A stretch of DNA of 64,000 nucleotides. Origin: Adiantum capillus-veneris. Taxonomy: Eukaryota > Streptophyta > Polypodiopsida > Polypodiales > Pteridaceae. Positions 1 through 10,681 of this stretch are shown piece by piece. The notes beneath the pieces were generated by a model that did no database searches, was not told where the DNA came from, and saw only the letters and a list, made by a program, of their open reading frames with translations. Every line of letters begins with the position of its first letter. The first letter of the stretch is position 1. The stretch covers positions 19,076,412-19,140,411 of the forward strand of contig CM043965.1 in NCBI GenBank assembly GCA_014529385.2. The letters are read 5' to 3'. Made by a program: the position numbers and the translations under genes.

Positions 1-281
1 CTTGAGTGTAGCTTGAGTTAGATGTGAGTTGTTAGTTGTTTTCCAAGAGATTGACAACTTCTTGTAGCTTCTATGCACTAGTTGAGTCAGCTTCGTCCCA
101 TGGTTTGACAAATTAATCGTGGTTCTTGCTAATACCGCAATAAGATACGATAGTGAGGTTAGACATGCATCCCACAACACCTTGTCATATTGGAGGGAGT
201 TTCTTCTTCAAAGGATGTATGCGCTAGGGACTAATGGCGTTCTTCTCTTTTGCTTCTTGATTTTCTTGCATTGTGTATTCA
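1..281. other. No gene recognised
   Basis: No coding pattern, RNA gene or repeat boundary is recognisable. The stretch lies directly upstream of a transposase relic and could be its decayed 5' flank. Confidence 0.4.
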
Positions 282-600
282 TGGCTTCTTCCTCCACTCC
301 CTCAAACCTTCTCACCAAACAACATAAATATCATATACACATTGACCTAGATCCTCAATATGAGCCATTATGCAAGAGAATTAAGAGATATACAATTGTA
401 ACACCCACAAAAAAATAAAGACTCGGAGTAGAGGGAGCTAAACACGTAGATATATGGACAAATGGCTCACTCTAGGTGATGGAGAGAATGTCTTACTTGG
501 CTATTGCAAAGCTCTGATTGAAAAATCGGAAATTCAAAAAAGCATATTTGTCAGATATGGGTCTCCATGGAGGCAATGTGAAAATCTAGCAGGATGAGAA
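282..600 (+). pseudogene. Relic of the DDE-type transposase N-terminus
   Basis: Translating from the ATG at 282 gives a decayed version of the N-terminal part of the transposase at 23,778-26,180. Matching landmarks are KYHIHIDL against KFHLNIKL, then AKHVDIWTNGSL against KKHIDIWTDGSL, then (in a shifted frame) GDGENVLLGY against GDGVDGLLGY. The intact-type segment between the last two landmarks, about 25 residues, is missing, and the frame is broken by a TAA at about 416 and a second stop after NGSL. Nothing of the catalytic part is recognisable downstream. This is a second, older member of the same transposon family, so the family was active more than once in this genome. The homology rests on three short blocks in the correct order and spacing. 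Confidence 0.6.
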
Positions 601-1539
601 AAATTCAACCAATGATAAATATGTACCATGAAAACCATCCATTGATGGGATCAAGGCACATCGTTTTTTATCTAAGCCACCTGGTTGAATATACCAGTCC
701 ACCTATGTCAGTAAAATTGAGTTTCACAATGGAAAAATTTGCAGATGGCAGTGATGGACCAGGAACCAACAACTCACAATGTCAAGGGTGATGTGTGCTA
801 TTTGCTCGATGTGCTATTTTAGATGTGTGACAAAGATGATTGGTCACAAAATGATCTCAACAAGTTTAAGGAGAACCTTTAGCTACTAAAGAAAGCATTT
901 AAGACAACATGGACTGAAACTTAGAAAAGTATGGAAGCCAAGGCATATGGAACACCCAAGGCTTGGAAAAGTCTCATTACATGGCCATGATTGCATATTT
1001 CAAACACACACAGTATGGTGGCACTTGAGACAAGGAAAATAGTTTTAAAGAGTTGTTTCAATGGTTTTATCATTGAATACTTCACCATTTGCAACAAAAA
1101 CATGTATTGGACAATTCAACAACAGAACAAGGAATTAGGCATTTTCAACAAAGGAAAAGAAAACGAGTAGAGGCATTCAACAACTCAAGTGGTCGTGAAG
1201 CGCAAAGAAAGTGGAAAGAAAATGGAATATGTTAACCATAGGTAGACCAAGAGAATTTGATTTTGGGTCACAATATGTACAAGAGATGCCTAATGATTTA
1301 ACAAATCATGTACAAGTCATAAGTCTCTCAATTTGATGATTGTTAAGGAATATATTTTGGCATTCACCCTTGTATCGGAGCATTAAATATTTTCCATAAT
1401 CCAAAAGTTCATCTGGGTTTTGTTTCCCTAAAGAGAGTGTCATTAATGTGTATGTGTTATAATAAGTCGCACGACCACCTGTGTGTCCTGGAAAGTATCC
1501 AAAACATTCTCTCCCAAAAAAACCGTCGACAAAGATAAC
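601..1539. other. Unclassified, no gene recognised
   Basis: Short open frames occur on both strands but none shows a known motif or continuous coding character. The right part may hold a piece of the element preceding copy A. Nothing further can be supported. Confidence 0.3.
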
Positions 1540-1664
1540 TCGTCTCACCACAAACATGGTCCTAAGCATGCATACTTCTGAAATTTTGTGCACAAGAAAA
1601 GAAAGAGAATGAGTCTTGTAAGACAAAAATGTTGTTCATTTAAAATGCATTTTCATTTTCTTAC

Positions 1665-2332
1665 TCTAGTTTAATATTGTAAGCATTGACAATGTTCATA
1701 TTATTCTTGAGCTAGGTTCCTTGCATCCATCTAGCATCTTTAAAAGGATAATTCTTAAACTTAACAAGATATCATTGGATAGTCTTACAGTTCCTTAGTA
1801 CCTTGTCTTCGTGTCCAAGAATCGATTCGGGCTGCAACACCTCTTCTTGATATTTGATCTCTGGCAGGTCCTCCATTATTGGTTCTTTTGCTGGCTCTCC
1901 TTTGTAAGGCTTGAGTAGGCTCACATGGTTAGCATTGTAAATGAGCCAATGCTTGGGCAACTTTAACTAATAAGCCATCTCATTGACTGGCTTAAGAATT
2001 TTAAAGGAAGGACCATAGGATCTTTTTGCTAGTTTAGCATAATACTCTTGGTGGCTCGTAGGATTCTTGCCCATAGTATACCTTTGATGAGCCTTGAGAA
2101 ATGTTAGCAAGACCCAATCAATTTTCTTAAAGGCTAAGGCTCTTTTGTGCTTATTGGCAACAAAAACCAATTTTTCCTTTGCTTTGAGATGAATAGAGCC
2201 TCTTTTAATCTTTGGAAAAGATTCTATTGAGTCTCGGCTATATTCATCAGCAACGAAGATCTTCCCATGTACTTTAAGTAGTAAGGGACTTTTGGATATT
2301 CCCTCTTTAACCTCGAAAGGTGCTTTCCCCAT
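1665..2332 (-). pseudogene. Integrase C-terminus and chromodomain of copy A
   Basis: The frame encodes the integrase C-terminal region (LLLKVHGKIFVADEYSRD, YYAKLAKRSYGP) and then, after a TAG near 1,967, the GPY/F-adjacent segment HWLIYNANHVSLLKPYKGE and a chromodomain-like tail. The same residues occur in copy E at 55,990-56,630. Stops at about 1,967 and 1,772 interrupt the frame. Confidence 0.75.
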
Positions 2333-3438
2333 AGAAGTATGTACAATGTCCTTGTACGCATACCCTATAAGAGGTAAGTGCTTCTCTCATTGAGAATCTT
2401 TATCTACTTCCATGACATAGGCTTTTAGTAGATTCAAGAATTATTAGATTAGTTCTTTCACTTTGGTCATCCGTTTGTGGATGATAGGCCAAAAGAGAAA
2501 TTTAATCTACTTCCTAGATTCTCAAAGAGACCCTTCTAGAAATTACTGGTCATTCTACAATCTTTTCCGACACTACGGATGTTGGCAAGCCATGATACTT
2601 GAAATTTTGAGATCTAAAGAGGTTTACCATTTGATGTGCCTTAATAGTCTTTTTGACAAGCATAGAGCGTGTTTTCTTGCTAAGCCCATCGACTGAAACA
2701 ATCCAAGTTGCTTCCCTTGATCAAATTTCAATTTTTGGTATATCACGCATTTTGAAACATACTCTTCTATGTTTACTTTTCATGGTAGACCAACATAAAT
2801 ACATTTCTACTCCTCGAAGAGTAGATTATGGAATCCCTCTTTGCTCCGCATAAGGAGAAGCATAGGATTCATACATGACTTTCTTATTGTATCGGTGAGT
2901 AACACATAGCTTATTGTCATTTGGAAAATAACCATCTTTCAAGGTGAATGGTTCTTTTTTTTTTCGCTTGCCTAATCCAAAGGTTGTAATTACCTACTTA
3001 AATTTGTGGTCAATAGCATACTCATATATCATAAAATATATATCATTGTGAGTTGCTATAGACACCACATTTACCCTTGGTCATTGTGAAGGTGCATCGA
3101 CCACTGGATTATGCTTGCCAGCAATGTGAGCAATATGAAATTTAAACTGCAAAAGAAAGTTTTCCCACCTCATTTGTTTGTCGGAGACCTTGTTTTTTGC
3201 GTCATGAAGTACTTGAGGCTTTGTGATCCATTCGTAGGATGAATGGAGTCCCCAATAAATAGACTTGCTTCCATGTGTTTAGGACATGTAGAACAACTAA
3301 AAGCTCCTTCTCATAAATGACCAAGACCCATATATCCATATTGAGCCTTCCACTCTCATATGCTATGGCATGCCCTTCTTGAAGAAAAACTAGTCCAAGG
3401 CAATGACCACAAGCATCACATTGGACCTTAAATGGCTT

Positions 3439-4026
3439 TTAGAGATCCGGAAGCATGAGGACTGGTTGATAGCTAAGATTCTCTTTGAGCTTGTCAAAAG
3501 CATTTTGTTCTTTAGCAGTCCATGAGTACTTAACGTTCTTCTTTATTAAGTCATGCAATGGTCCTGCTATTTGAGAGAATTTTTCTATGAAGCATCTGTA
3601 GTATGCACACATACCAATAAAACTTCTTAGCTCATGTAGATTCCTTGGATTAGGCATGCTTTTATTACCTCCAACTTTGATTGATCCATACGGATACGAT
3701 CTCGAGAGATAACGGACCTAGATATTGAATCTAGAGGTGTCACTTGTACTCCTCAAGAGAATTTGAGTGTCCGAAAGATTTTTGTCCATTGTGAGTTTGA
3801 ATGCGGTTGGAGCATTTGTCAGGCCAAAACTTGTAGCTTATCAAATAGATCTTCTACCCGCAGCACAGGAAATCTTTTTTTTAATAGTGATCCTAACTAG
3901 TGCTCTATAGTCGACACACATGTGATATGTGCCACCTTTCTTTTGCACTAAAAGTACTTGTGAACAGAATGGAGAGGAGATTGGCCTCACCATCCCTTTT
4001 TCCACCAATTCATGCACTTGCCTCAT
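3439..4026 (-). pseudogene. Reverse transcriptase/RNase H fragments of copy A
   Basis: The upstream piece (3,841-4,026) has the fingers motif HELVEKGMVRPISSPFCSQV followed by CVDYRALVR. The downstream piece (3,439-3,657) has the connection region PNPRNLHELRSFIGMCAYY. The catalytic palm, the FFDD motif in copy E, is absent between them. Remnants of RNase H and the integrase zinc domain continue in broken frames to about 2,340. Confidence 0.75.
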
Positions 4027-4528
4027 GATCTCCTCTTGTTGAACTTGTGAAACTTAATAAGGAGGTTTATTAGGTGGTGAGCTTCCTAGTAGAATCTCTA
4101 TTGCATGGTCATCATCCCCTCATTTTGGAGGTATCTCACTAGGGATGTCATTAATGAAAACATCTTGGAATCCATTTAGGAAATTAGAAAACTCTAATTC
4201 CTCTTGATTCCACTTATTGCTACTTGTGAAAACATTAAAATCATTTATTGATTCTCTAACAAAAATCATATACGCAAAAATAGAGCTTTTCATTGACAAA
4301 AAAAAAAAGTGTATTTACTACGGATATGGTGTTCCCTGAATCATTAGCATCTATGTACATGCTCTTGTCCTTGTAGGTAAAGTAGATTTGTCCTTTTAGG
4401 GAACTTCATGTTGGCAGCCATGCGGTTGAACCATGGTGCCTCTAGGATAACATCCTCATGTTGGAGAGGAGAGATAAATTTTTTTTCTTTCTTGACGTAG
4501 CTTTGGATATGAAGCCTCAACTTCCCAA

Positions 4529-4846
4529 TCAAGGGAGTAACAAAGGCTTGCTATCCCTTAAAAGCTGTGTTGCAGCTTCAGTATCTCCCATCTCAAAAGC
4601 TTGAATGTCCAACTTGGTAGCCAACTCCATTGATATGAAGTTGTGAGTACAGCCAGGGTTAAACAAGATGAAGGCATCATGTTTCCTTACCTTTCCCCAA
4701 GAATAGGAGAGGAATGAGCCTTTGCAATGAGTATCCTCTTTTGGAGCTTCAACTATGGAAGGTCTGGGAGTGTCATTGCGTACATTTATTTTGGGGCAAG
4801 AATAATAATCATGTCCTTGCTCCCCACACGTAAATCTGGGTTGCAT
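4529..4846 (-). pseudogene. gag-protease junction of copy A
   Basis: One open frame of 105 residues joins the gag zinc knuckle to the aspartic protease without interruption (YSWGKVRKHDAFILFNPGC). The catalytic aspartate is replaced: FNPG stands where copy E has FDPG, so the protease would be inactive. The uninterrupted junction is informative because copy E has a one-base difference here that separates gag from pol. The frame breaks after the protease domain. Confidence 0.75.
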
Positions 4847-4929
4847 TTATACGCCCGTATAACAAAAATTACACGTATAAAACGTCATTGTACACCGTAC
4901 TTTCGATTAATACCCGAATACCCGTATAA

Positions 4930-5000
4930 AACAGTTTTTGATCGAGATATTTTTCTATCGAAAACTTTTTCGAATGAAAAATATCTCGATCGAAAACGTC
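4930..5000. repeat. Long inverted repeat (hairpin)
   Basis: GATCGAGATATTTTTC and its reverse complement GAAAAATATCTCGATC are separated by about 20 bases. The arms extend further with flanking T and A runs (TTTT ... AAAA), and several CCCGTATA/CGTATAA repeats lie just upstream. It sits at the end of copy A and may be a terminal structure of an unrecognised element or a small foldback. Confidence 0.75.
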
Positions 5001-5189
5001 TATATATATACAACTATCACCATATTCGATTGAAAACCATTCTGGAGCTTTTGGGAGTTTGTAGAGCTTGGAGCTTTTGAGAGATTAGCAGATAGTGATA
5101 GTCTCTTCAGTTTATAGCGGTTTTGAGGTATATTTTAATTTTCAGTAAATACTAATATTTTTTGTGTGTTGTGCCAGACTTGTGTGGTG

Positions 5190-5460
5190 CAGTAGTTTCG
5201 ACTCTCACCACAAAGTTGGCTTGCAAGTCGTAGGCCACTTCGTGGTGTGTAGCCATATGGCTCACTCTAGAAGTGTGTAGAATATAGTCTCCTTTCCCAT
5301 GGTGTGTAGTCATATGACTCACTCTAGGAGAAGGCTTAGGGTAAATTTAGATTTTCACTCGTATGGTGTAGTAGTATACCTCTCACCATAGAGATGAGTT
5401 AGGATTAGAGGTCGACTCGTGGAGTGTAGTAGGCATGATGCTACACCTCTCACTTCAGAT
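5190..5460. repeat. Short diverged repeats with GTGTGTAG and CATATG boxes
   Basis: The motif GTGTGTAG(C/T)CATATG(G/A)CTCACTCTAG appears at about 5,258 and 5,308, with weaker variants at about 5,370 and 5,425 (GTGTAGTAG...CACCTCTCAC). No coding content is visible. This looks like a decayed minisatellite or repeated regulatory boxes of an old element. Confidence 0.5.
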
Positions 5461-5463
5461 TGG

Positions 5464-6052
5464 CCTATAAAATTTACAATCTTAAAGTAAGTCAGTGTTG
5501 ATTATTCTACATAGAAGCACAAAGATTAACGTTCGTCATTTTAAGAGTACAAAGATGCATACTTTATGCCCTCTTCATCTTAATGTGACTTTCGTTATTT
5601 TTGTGCTACTATTTTTGTAGTAACATTATTGTTCATCAGCAGATGACTTGTTGTCACTCTGAACGTAGATATATACAACAATTGATTTACATTTGAGATT
5701 GTTGAGCTGTTTGCTGATGGTTGTGTTGTGCGTTCCACACACTCCATTAGAAATAGCTTATAAAATTTACAATTTTAGATTAAGTTTTTCTATCATATAT
5801 GTTACATAGAAACACAAGCGTTACCACTCGTTATATTAAGAGTGAAAAGATGCATATTTTCATGCCCTCTTCATCTTAATGGGACATACTGGTTACTCGT
5901 GTGTTTCATATTCCAAAGGAACATCATTTTTCATCATTAAATGACTTGGTGTTGTTTTGGACGTAAACACATACGATAGGTAACTTACATTTGCAATTGT
6001 TAATTTATCCGTTGATAGTTGTGTTGTGAGTTCCACACACTTTATCAGGGAT
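5464..6052. repeat. Direct tandem duplication, unit about 290 bases
   Basis: Two adjacent units begin TTATAAAATTTACAAT (about 5,467 and 5,759). They share GATGCATA, GCCCTCTTCATCTTAATG, a GACTTG(T/G)TG...GAACGTA-like block and end in GTTCCACACACT. The units are visibly diverged, so the duplication is old. Confidence 0.7.
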
Positions 6053-6239
6053 TAGATTGATAAAAACTATCAATCTATTTTACAACAGCATCCAGGACTT
6101 GTGTTGAGAATATCTCACACTAGTTGGGCTGTTTACATGTACGATTTTCCAATCCTTTAGATGTGATTTCTTTCATCATCTCACACTTCTGCACATAGCA
6201 GGGTCCAGTTCTTGTGCTGTGAGCATCTCACACTCCTGG

Positions 6240-6240
<1 letters not shown>

Positions 6241-6284
<44 letters not shown>
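6241..6284. repeat. (CT)n microsatellite
   Basis: Uninterrupted CT dinucleotide run of about 21 units. Serine/leucine-alternating reading frames across it are artefacts. Confidence 0.95.
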
Positions 6285-6285
<1 letters not shown>

Positions 6286-6478
6286 ATTTAATTTTCATGG
6301 TCGATTCGCACAATGTGGTTTGTAATTATAAGATTTTCTCTTTAATTTACAATAATTTCATATTGTTTAATAAATTTGTATCATCATTTAATATATATAG
6401 GGTTAACACTCACTATATAATAACTACGGTGTACAATATTATCGTAAGATTCTTAATTTATAATTTTGTCATACAGAT

Positions 6479-7237
6479 ATGGCAGACACGAAGCTAGCGA
6501 AACATCAATGAAAGTTCGTCTTCAAAGTGACTGTGAGACACTTTCATTACATATCAGAGGTAGAGATTAGATGTTGTTTAAACCCTGTCGCTCTGGAGCA
6601 TTTTTATCAGCTTACAGAGACTCTGACCAAGTCTTTGTTTGAGCAGCTCCAAGAAGAGTTTGCACCATCTATTTTTGACATAGCCCTCATGACATCATGT
6701 GCTTTAGTAAACATCGTCAAACAAACCATTGGGCAGATCATGAAGACCTTTCAAGAACTGAAAAATCCTGCAATTACTTCCTTGCCAAACATAGCTGAGT
6801 GAATACATCTTATGCAAGAGCTTTATAGAGAGTTGAAGAGCAAGGAAAAGTTAGAAAGAGCAGCAAAGCATGCAAGAGTGGAAGCTAGCTCTTCCGAAGC
6901 TGCTGTTGAACCAGAAATACTTCTTAGAACAGAGCGTGCAACGTCATCCGTTGCTGCATTAGACCTCTCTCAGCTATCACCTATTTTACACCTTTTACTT
7001 GACACAGCCGTCTTCAATATTCAAGCTCCACAGTTGGGAGAGGGAAGATGGGCACATGTGAAGCGTGTGGGTGTCACACATCCCGCTTTCAAAGATCAAG
7101 TGTATGCTGTAAAAGTGTTCAAAGTACACTTACATGGGCCCACCATGGAGCAATAGGTCAAAGATGAAGCAACAATTTTGGATATTTCACATCGTGGTAT
7201 TATCGACCCTCTTGCCATGGTGTGCCATGTGGAGCAA
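6479..7237 (+). pseudogene. Decayed protein-kinase-like gene, 3' truncated
   Basis: One frame starting MADTKLAKHQ runs to the point where copy B begins, broken by three stops (about 6,509, 6,800 and 7,154). The first 180 or so codons encode a helical region of unknown kind (for example LTKSLFEQLQEEFAPSIFD). Near the end is a kinase N-lobe signature: glycine loop LGEGRWAHV, the lysine-bearing strand VYAVKVFK, then DEATIL and SHRGIIDPLAMVCH, matching subdomains I to IV in order. The rest of the kinase is missing because copy B's truncated end lies immediately downstream. AT-rich sequence ending in CATACAG directly before the ATG could be an intron end. Whether this was a host gene or cargo of an element cannot be told. 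Confidence 0.55.
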
Positions 7238-8190
7238 CCTAAAACTGTAGATTTAAGATGTAAATCCCAAAACTTGTCTACATATTTGTGGATAGACTCG
7301 TTGAAGAGAATCTTCAAGCTCCTCCATTCGATAAGCAATTTGTCCTTTGCATTGCTTGCAAGAAATTGCTTCATGATGGAAACTTGTAGAGTTTCCATGT
7401 CTTTGGGACCTCACCATTGCCACAAAGGGTAGCCCACCATTGAAGAGCAAATTTTTGGAAGTGCATAGCTACATGATGTAGCTTAGAGGAGTCCGTGAAG
7501 CCCTCATCTCCAAAGGCCACATCAAATTGTTGGATGAAGGCCAATACTTTGTCTGTGGCACCAAAGGTGCCATCATAGGTGAGAAAAGAGATACTCTTTC
7601 CTCCCTCTTTGAAATTATTGAGATTTTGTGATTTTTGCCATTCAAAATATGATTTACGATGTCCTCCCCTCTTGTATTCTCTAGGAGAATAGCCATAGAT
7701 TTCATCGGAAGAGAAGGAAGGTGAAGAAGAAGGAGAAGAGGGTGACCTCTTTCTTGCCTTTTTCTTCCTTTGTTTCCTCTCTTCCCTTTTGGAGTGACAA
7801 GGAGAAGGACTATGGGTTGACCGTTTTCTTTGGGAGGAGTTGGCGATATTCTAGACCGCCGTCTTCATGGAGCCACATCTTTAGAGAAACTTAGGGATTC
7901 ACTTCTTTCTTGTTCTTTGGATTCCTCCTCTCTTATGGGAGAGAGTCTTCTTTTGGGAGTCTCTCATCAAGAGGCCTCCTAAACTCTCTCTCCTCTTGGA
8001 GGGGAAGGGAAATCTCATAAGCACAAAGTTGTTGTGAGTAACTTCGGCTTGCAAGTTAGGGTTTCCCATAGCTTGATGCAACCTAGTAACAAGATAATTG
8101 ATAAACATGGGGGCATCATCATTAGCACCTTCATGTGAAAATTCAAAGTTGTGAATGCTAATTCTACTCTCTTGGTTATTGTCAGCCATG
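7238..8190 (-). pseudogene. gag of copy B, broken
   Basis: The start codon is the ATG at 8,190 (MADNNQESRISIHNFEFSHE), equivalent to copy C's start at 10,682. The protein continues through the capsid-like part seen intact in copy E (NESIHKYVDKFWDLHLK) but with frameshifts, and lacks the zinc knuckle because the copy is truncated. The expected serine/arginine-rich linker is present in a shifted frame. Confidence 0.7.
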
Positions 8191-8590
8191 CTAATTATAC
8201 TTATGTGTTTACTTAGTGTATCCTTTGGCAATTCAAAACCTTAGTTGCTACTCCTCTTAGCCTTTGAAACTAAGTACTTAAGTATCTACACCCACGGCTC
8301 AAATTGGTTAATTATAGAGAGTAGTAGGGTGGATCTAACGTAGCAGAATTATCAAGGGATAGCTCCTTTCGGACTTCTTATGGATTAATAATGGTAAATC
8401 CTTAGGAAAGTCTAAAAAGATCCCATTATTAATACCAAAGCTCCCGAGGTGTGCACCATATCCCACATAATGGGTTCAACAAAACCGATAATAGATCCCA
8501 AACCCACTTACCCTAATATAATTAACAAAATCAACCATTAATAGGCTACTTAAGGACCTCTCTTCTTAAGCAAGAAAAGAGAAACCAAAT

Positions 8591-8603
8591 TCTATGATAC
8601 CAA
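8591..8603 (-). other. Primer binding site of copy B
   Basis: On the minus strand TTGGTATCATAG directly follows the LTR end (CATTACA). It differs by one base from the plant tRNA-iMet complement TGGTATCAGAGC seen in copy C. Confidence 0.8.
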
Positions 8604-9336
8604 TGTAATGGAAATGGCCTATGAACTTTTAGAATAGCGGAATTAAGAGAATTAAAGTGAGCATTTTTGTGAGATCACTTTGAGAACATATAGGGTGAGC
8701 TTAATTGATGGTAGCAACATGAACATAATACTTAATTAACTTGGCATGAACAATACTTTTGCAAGAGAGAGAGTATTAGAGAACATGACAATAGTTGAGA
8801 ACCGGATTTACTTGGAGCCGGTCCCCCTCCAAAAGAAGTTTGTATTATAGATTCTCCCATCAAGAGAGACTTGGTACAATACAACCTTTGTGTTCCTTGT
8901 GACCTTGGTGATGCTATGAAGATGGAAAGCTTCATGCATCACAAGCATAACATAAAGTTTGCAAAAAGCATTAACTATCCCAAGCCTCAGTCCCAAGGCC
9001 TCAAACACCTTCGAAGGTGGAGAGAGCTAGTGGGGAATGAGGGTAGGGAAGAGGAAAAATTCATAGGAGAAAAAAATAATTCCTCACGTATCATCACTCT
9101 TCTTTCTTAGCATAGCATAATAGCATATTAATGAAGATGAAGAAGATAGAAAGCTTAAGCATTGAAGCATGGCTCTTGGTTGGAATTGCATTCCACAGCC
9201 AAGAGTGTTGGTGTAGGCTCTCCACTTCTCCACAATCTTGGTAAAGGAGATGGAGATCTTGTACTTTGCACTCCACACAATGAGATAATGTGTGTGTTTT
9301 TGGAGAGAGTATACCCCCCTCTCATGCTTGGTCCAC

Positions 9337-9399
<63 letters not shown>

Positions 9400-10256
9400 T
9401 ATATAATTATATCAGTTGGGACATGTGTCCTCTTTTTCCTCTTTAAGATAAAGAAATTAATTATTTATTTTATGCACTAAATTCTCATTGGACCCCTTTA
9501 AAGCCTATCCAATAGGATTCAAGCACATCATGAGAGCCACATGTGGAGAATTTTTTGGAACATGTGTCTTTTATTATTCTTAAGTCATTTGGTTTGATTT
9601 GAACACTTTAAGCACTTAGTCGATCAAGCATGTGTCTTTTAAGCTTCTTAAGTCATTTGGTTTGAATTGAATACTCAAAGCCTTGGTCAATCAAGCATGG
9701 AAACGTTCATGCCTCTTGAGAATTTATCTTTGAATTTAACATTTCAAAAACCATAGTCATTTAAGCATAAGAATCACATCAAGCTTTGGGCAAGGTTCCC
9801 ACAACCACTTTAAGTATCTTAGCACCTCATGCTTGGGTAGGATTCCCACCGCGAGGTTAGCCCTAGCTTGTGTAAGGTCAAAGGACTTTTTAACACTAAC
9901 TTTTGGACGTCTTTAATGAAGCTAACACTAAGGTCTTTTAAGCTCCATTAGATGCATGTTGCTCTTTGATAGACTACCTCCTTTTGGACCCCTATTGAGT
10001 TGTAACCATCTCTCCTCTTGGTCCCTTGCTGAGGTAAATCTAAAAGAACTTATTGCACATTGCTCTTTGGTAGACCGTCTCCTTTTGGACCCCTATTGAG
10101 ATTCAACCATTTCTCCTTTTGGTCCCCTATTGAGATAGGTCTAGAAGCACATATCTAGATCCTAACTCTTGTTCCCCTTTTATCTTCCCATATTAAATGA
10201 TCAATTTAATACGAGAAAATCATTTGGTAAAGTTAGATATTATATTTTTATGATAT
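8604..10256 (-). repeat. LTR of copy B (family of copies C and E)
   Basis: It aligns along its length with the 3' LTR of copy E. Shared blocks include TAAATGATTTTCTCRTATTAAAY near the start and TCTCTCTTGATGGGAGAA, GGAGGGGGACCGGCTCC and a CCATTWSCATTACA-type end. The first bases are TATCATAA rather than the TGTCATAA of copy E. It contains a CT/GA microsatellite and several TTTTGGTCCC/TTTTGGACCCC repeats. It is about 1.65 kb, long for a chromovirus LTR. Confidence 0.8.
9341..9397. repeat. (CT)n microsatellite inside the LTR
   Basis: About 27 CT units. Copy E's LTR has a CA repeat at the corresponding part, so this LTR position is prone to simple-repeat growth. Confidence 0.9.
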
Positions 10257-10274
10257 AGTCCATTTTTGTTACAT

Positions 10275-10286
10275 TGGTATCAGAGC
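10275..10286 (+). other. Primer binding site of copy C
   Basis: TGGTATCAGAGC, the standard plant tRNA-iMet primer sequence, lies one base after the LTR end TTACA. Confidence 0.9.
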
Positions 10287-10681
10287 TATTGGTTTCTCTT
10301 TTCCTGCTTAAGAAGAGAGGTCCTTAAGTTGTCCACGAAAGGTTGTACATGTTCATTGCAAGAGGGTAAGTGGAACATGGATCTATTATATTGGTTGAAA
10401 AGGACTTAGTTCGAGGCACACCATTGGGAACTATAGACTTAATAATGGAATCTCTCAAGACTTGCCTTTGTCTTAACCATTATTGAGCTACTAGAAAGCT
10501 CAACAGAAACCATAATCAACCGAGCAATGTTAGACCCTCTTCACTATCTTTGTGATAATCAACAGTCTCTAAACAATGGGTGCGGCTGCTTGAGAGCTAA
10601 TTTTCAAAGATAAACAAGAGTAGCAACTAAGGTTTTTGAGGGTACCAAAGCACAAAGTAGCATATACATAAGTTTAGTTAG

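Larger units (their letters stand above)
1540..4846 (-). mobile_element. Ty3/gypsy copy A, truncated at both ends
   Basis: Read on the minus strand this runs from a gag zinc knuckle (CGEQGHDYYSC) through protease, reverse transcriptase, RNase H and integrase to a chromodomain-like C-terminus (QPESILGHEDKVL). It matches copy E (51.8-58.6 kb) throughout and extends past the pol stop into copy E's 3' untranslated sequence, down to about 1,540. No LTR, primer site or gag N-terminus remains. The reverse transcriptase core between about 3,660 and 3,830 is replaced by unrelated-looking sequence, and the rest carries many stops and frameshifts. It belongs to the same family as copies B, C and E, a chromovirus-type lineage. 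Confidence 0.85.
7238..10256 (-). mobile_element. Ty3/gypsy copy B: 5' LTR plus partial gag
   Basis: On the minus strand the order is LTR (10,256 to 8,604), primer site, leader, gag start and gag as far as KFWDLHLKSTVL, where it is cut off at about 7,238. It is the same family as copies A, C and E. The leader after the primer site matches copy C's (TTTGGTTTCTCTTTTC, then CTTAAGAAGAGAGGTCCTTAAG). It lies head to head with copy C. Confidence 0.85.

Noticed and set aside
1306-1626. A 106-codon minus-strand frame as an independent gene
   Set aside because: Its first third matches the 3' untranslated part of copy E and is simply the tail of copy A. The remainder has no recognised motif.
6219-6497. 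Serine/leucine-rich open frames over CT, GA and GT runs (also at 9,162, 38,143-38,545, 41,567-41,909, 57,245)
   Set aside because: They are translations of microsatellites in several frames with no coding support.
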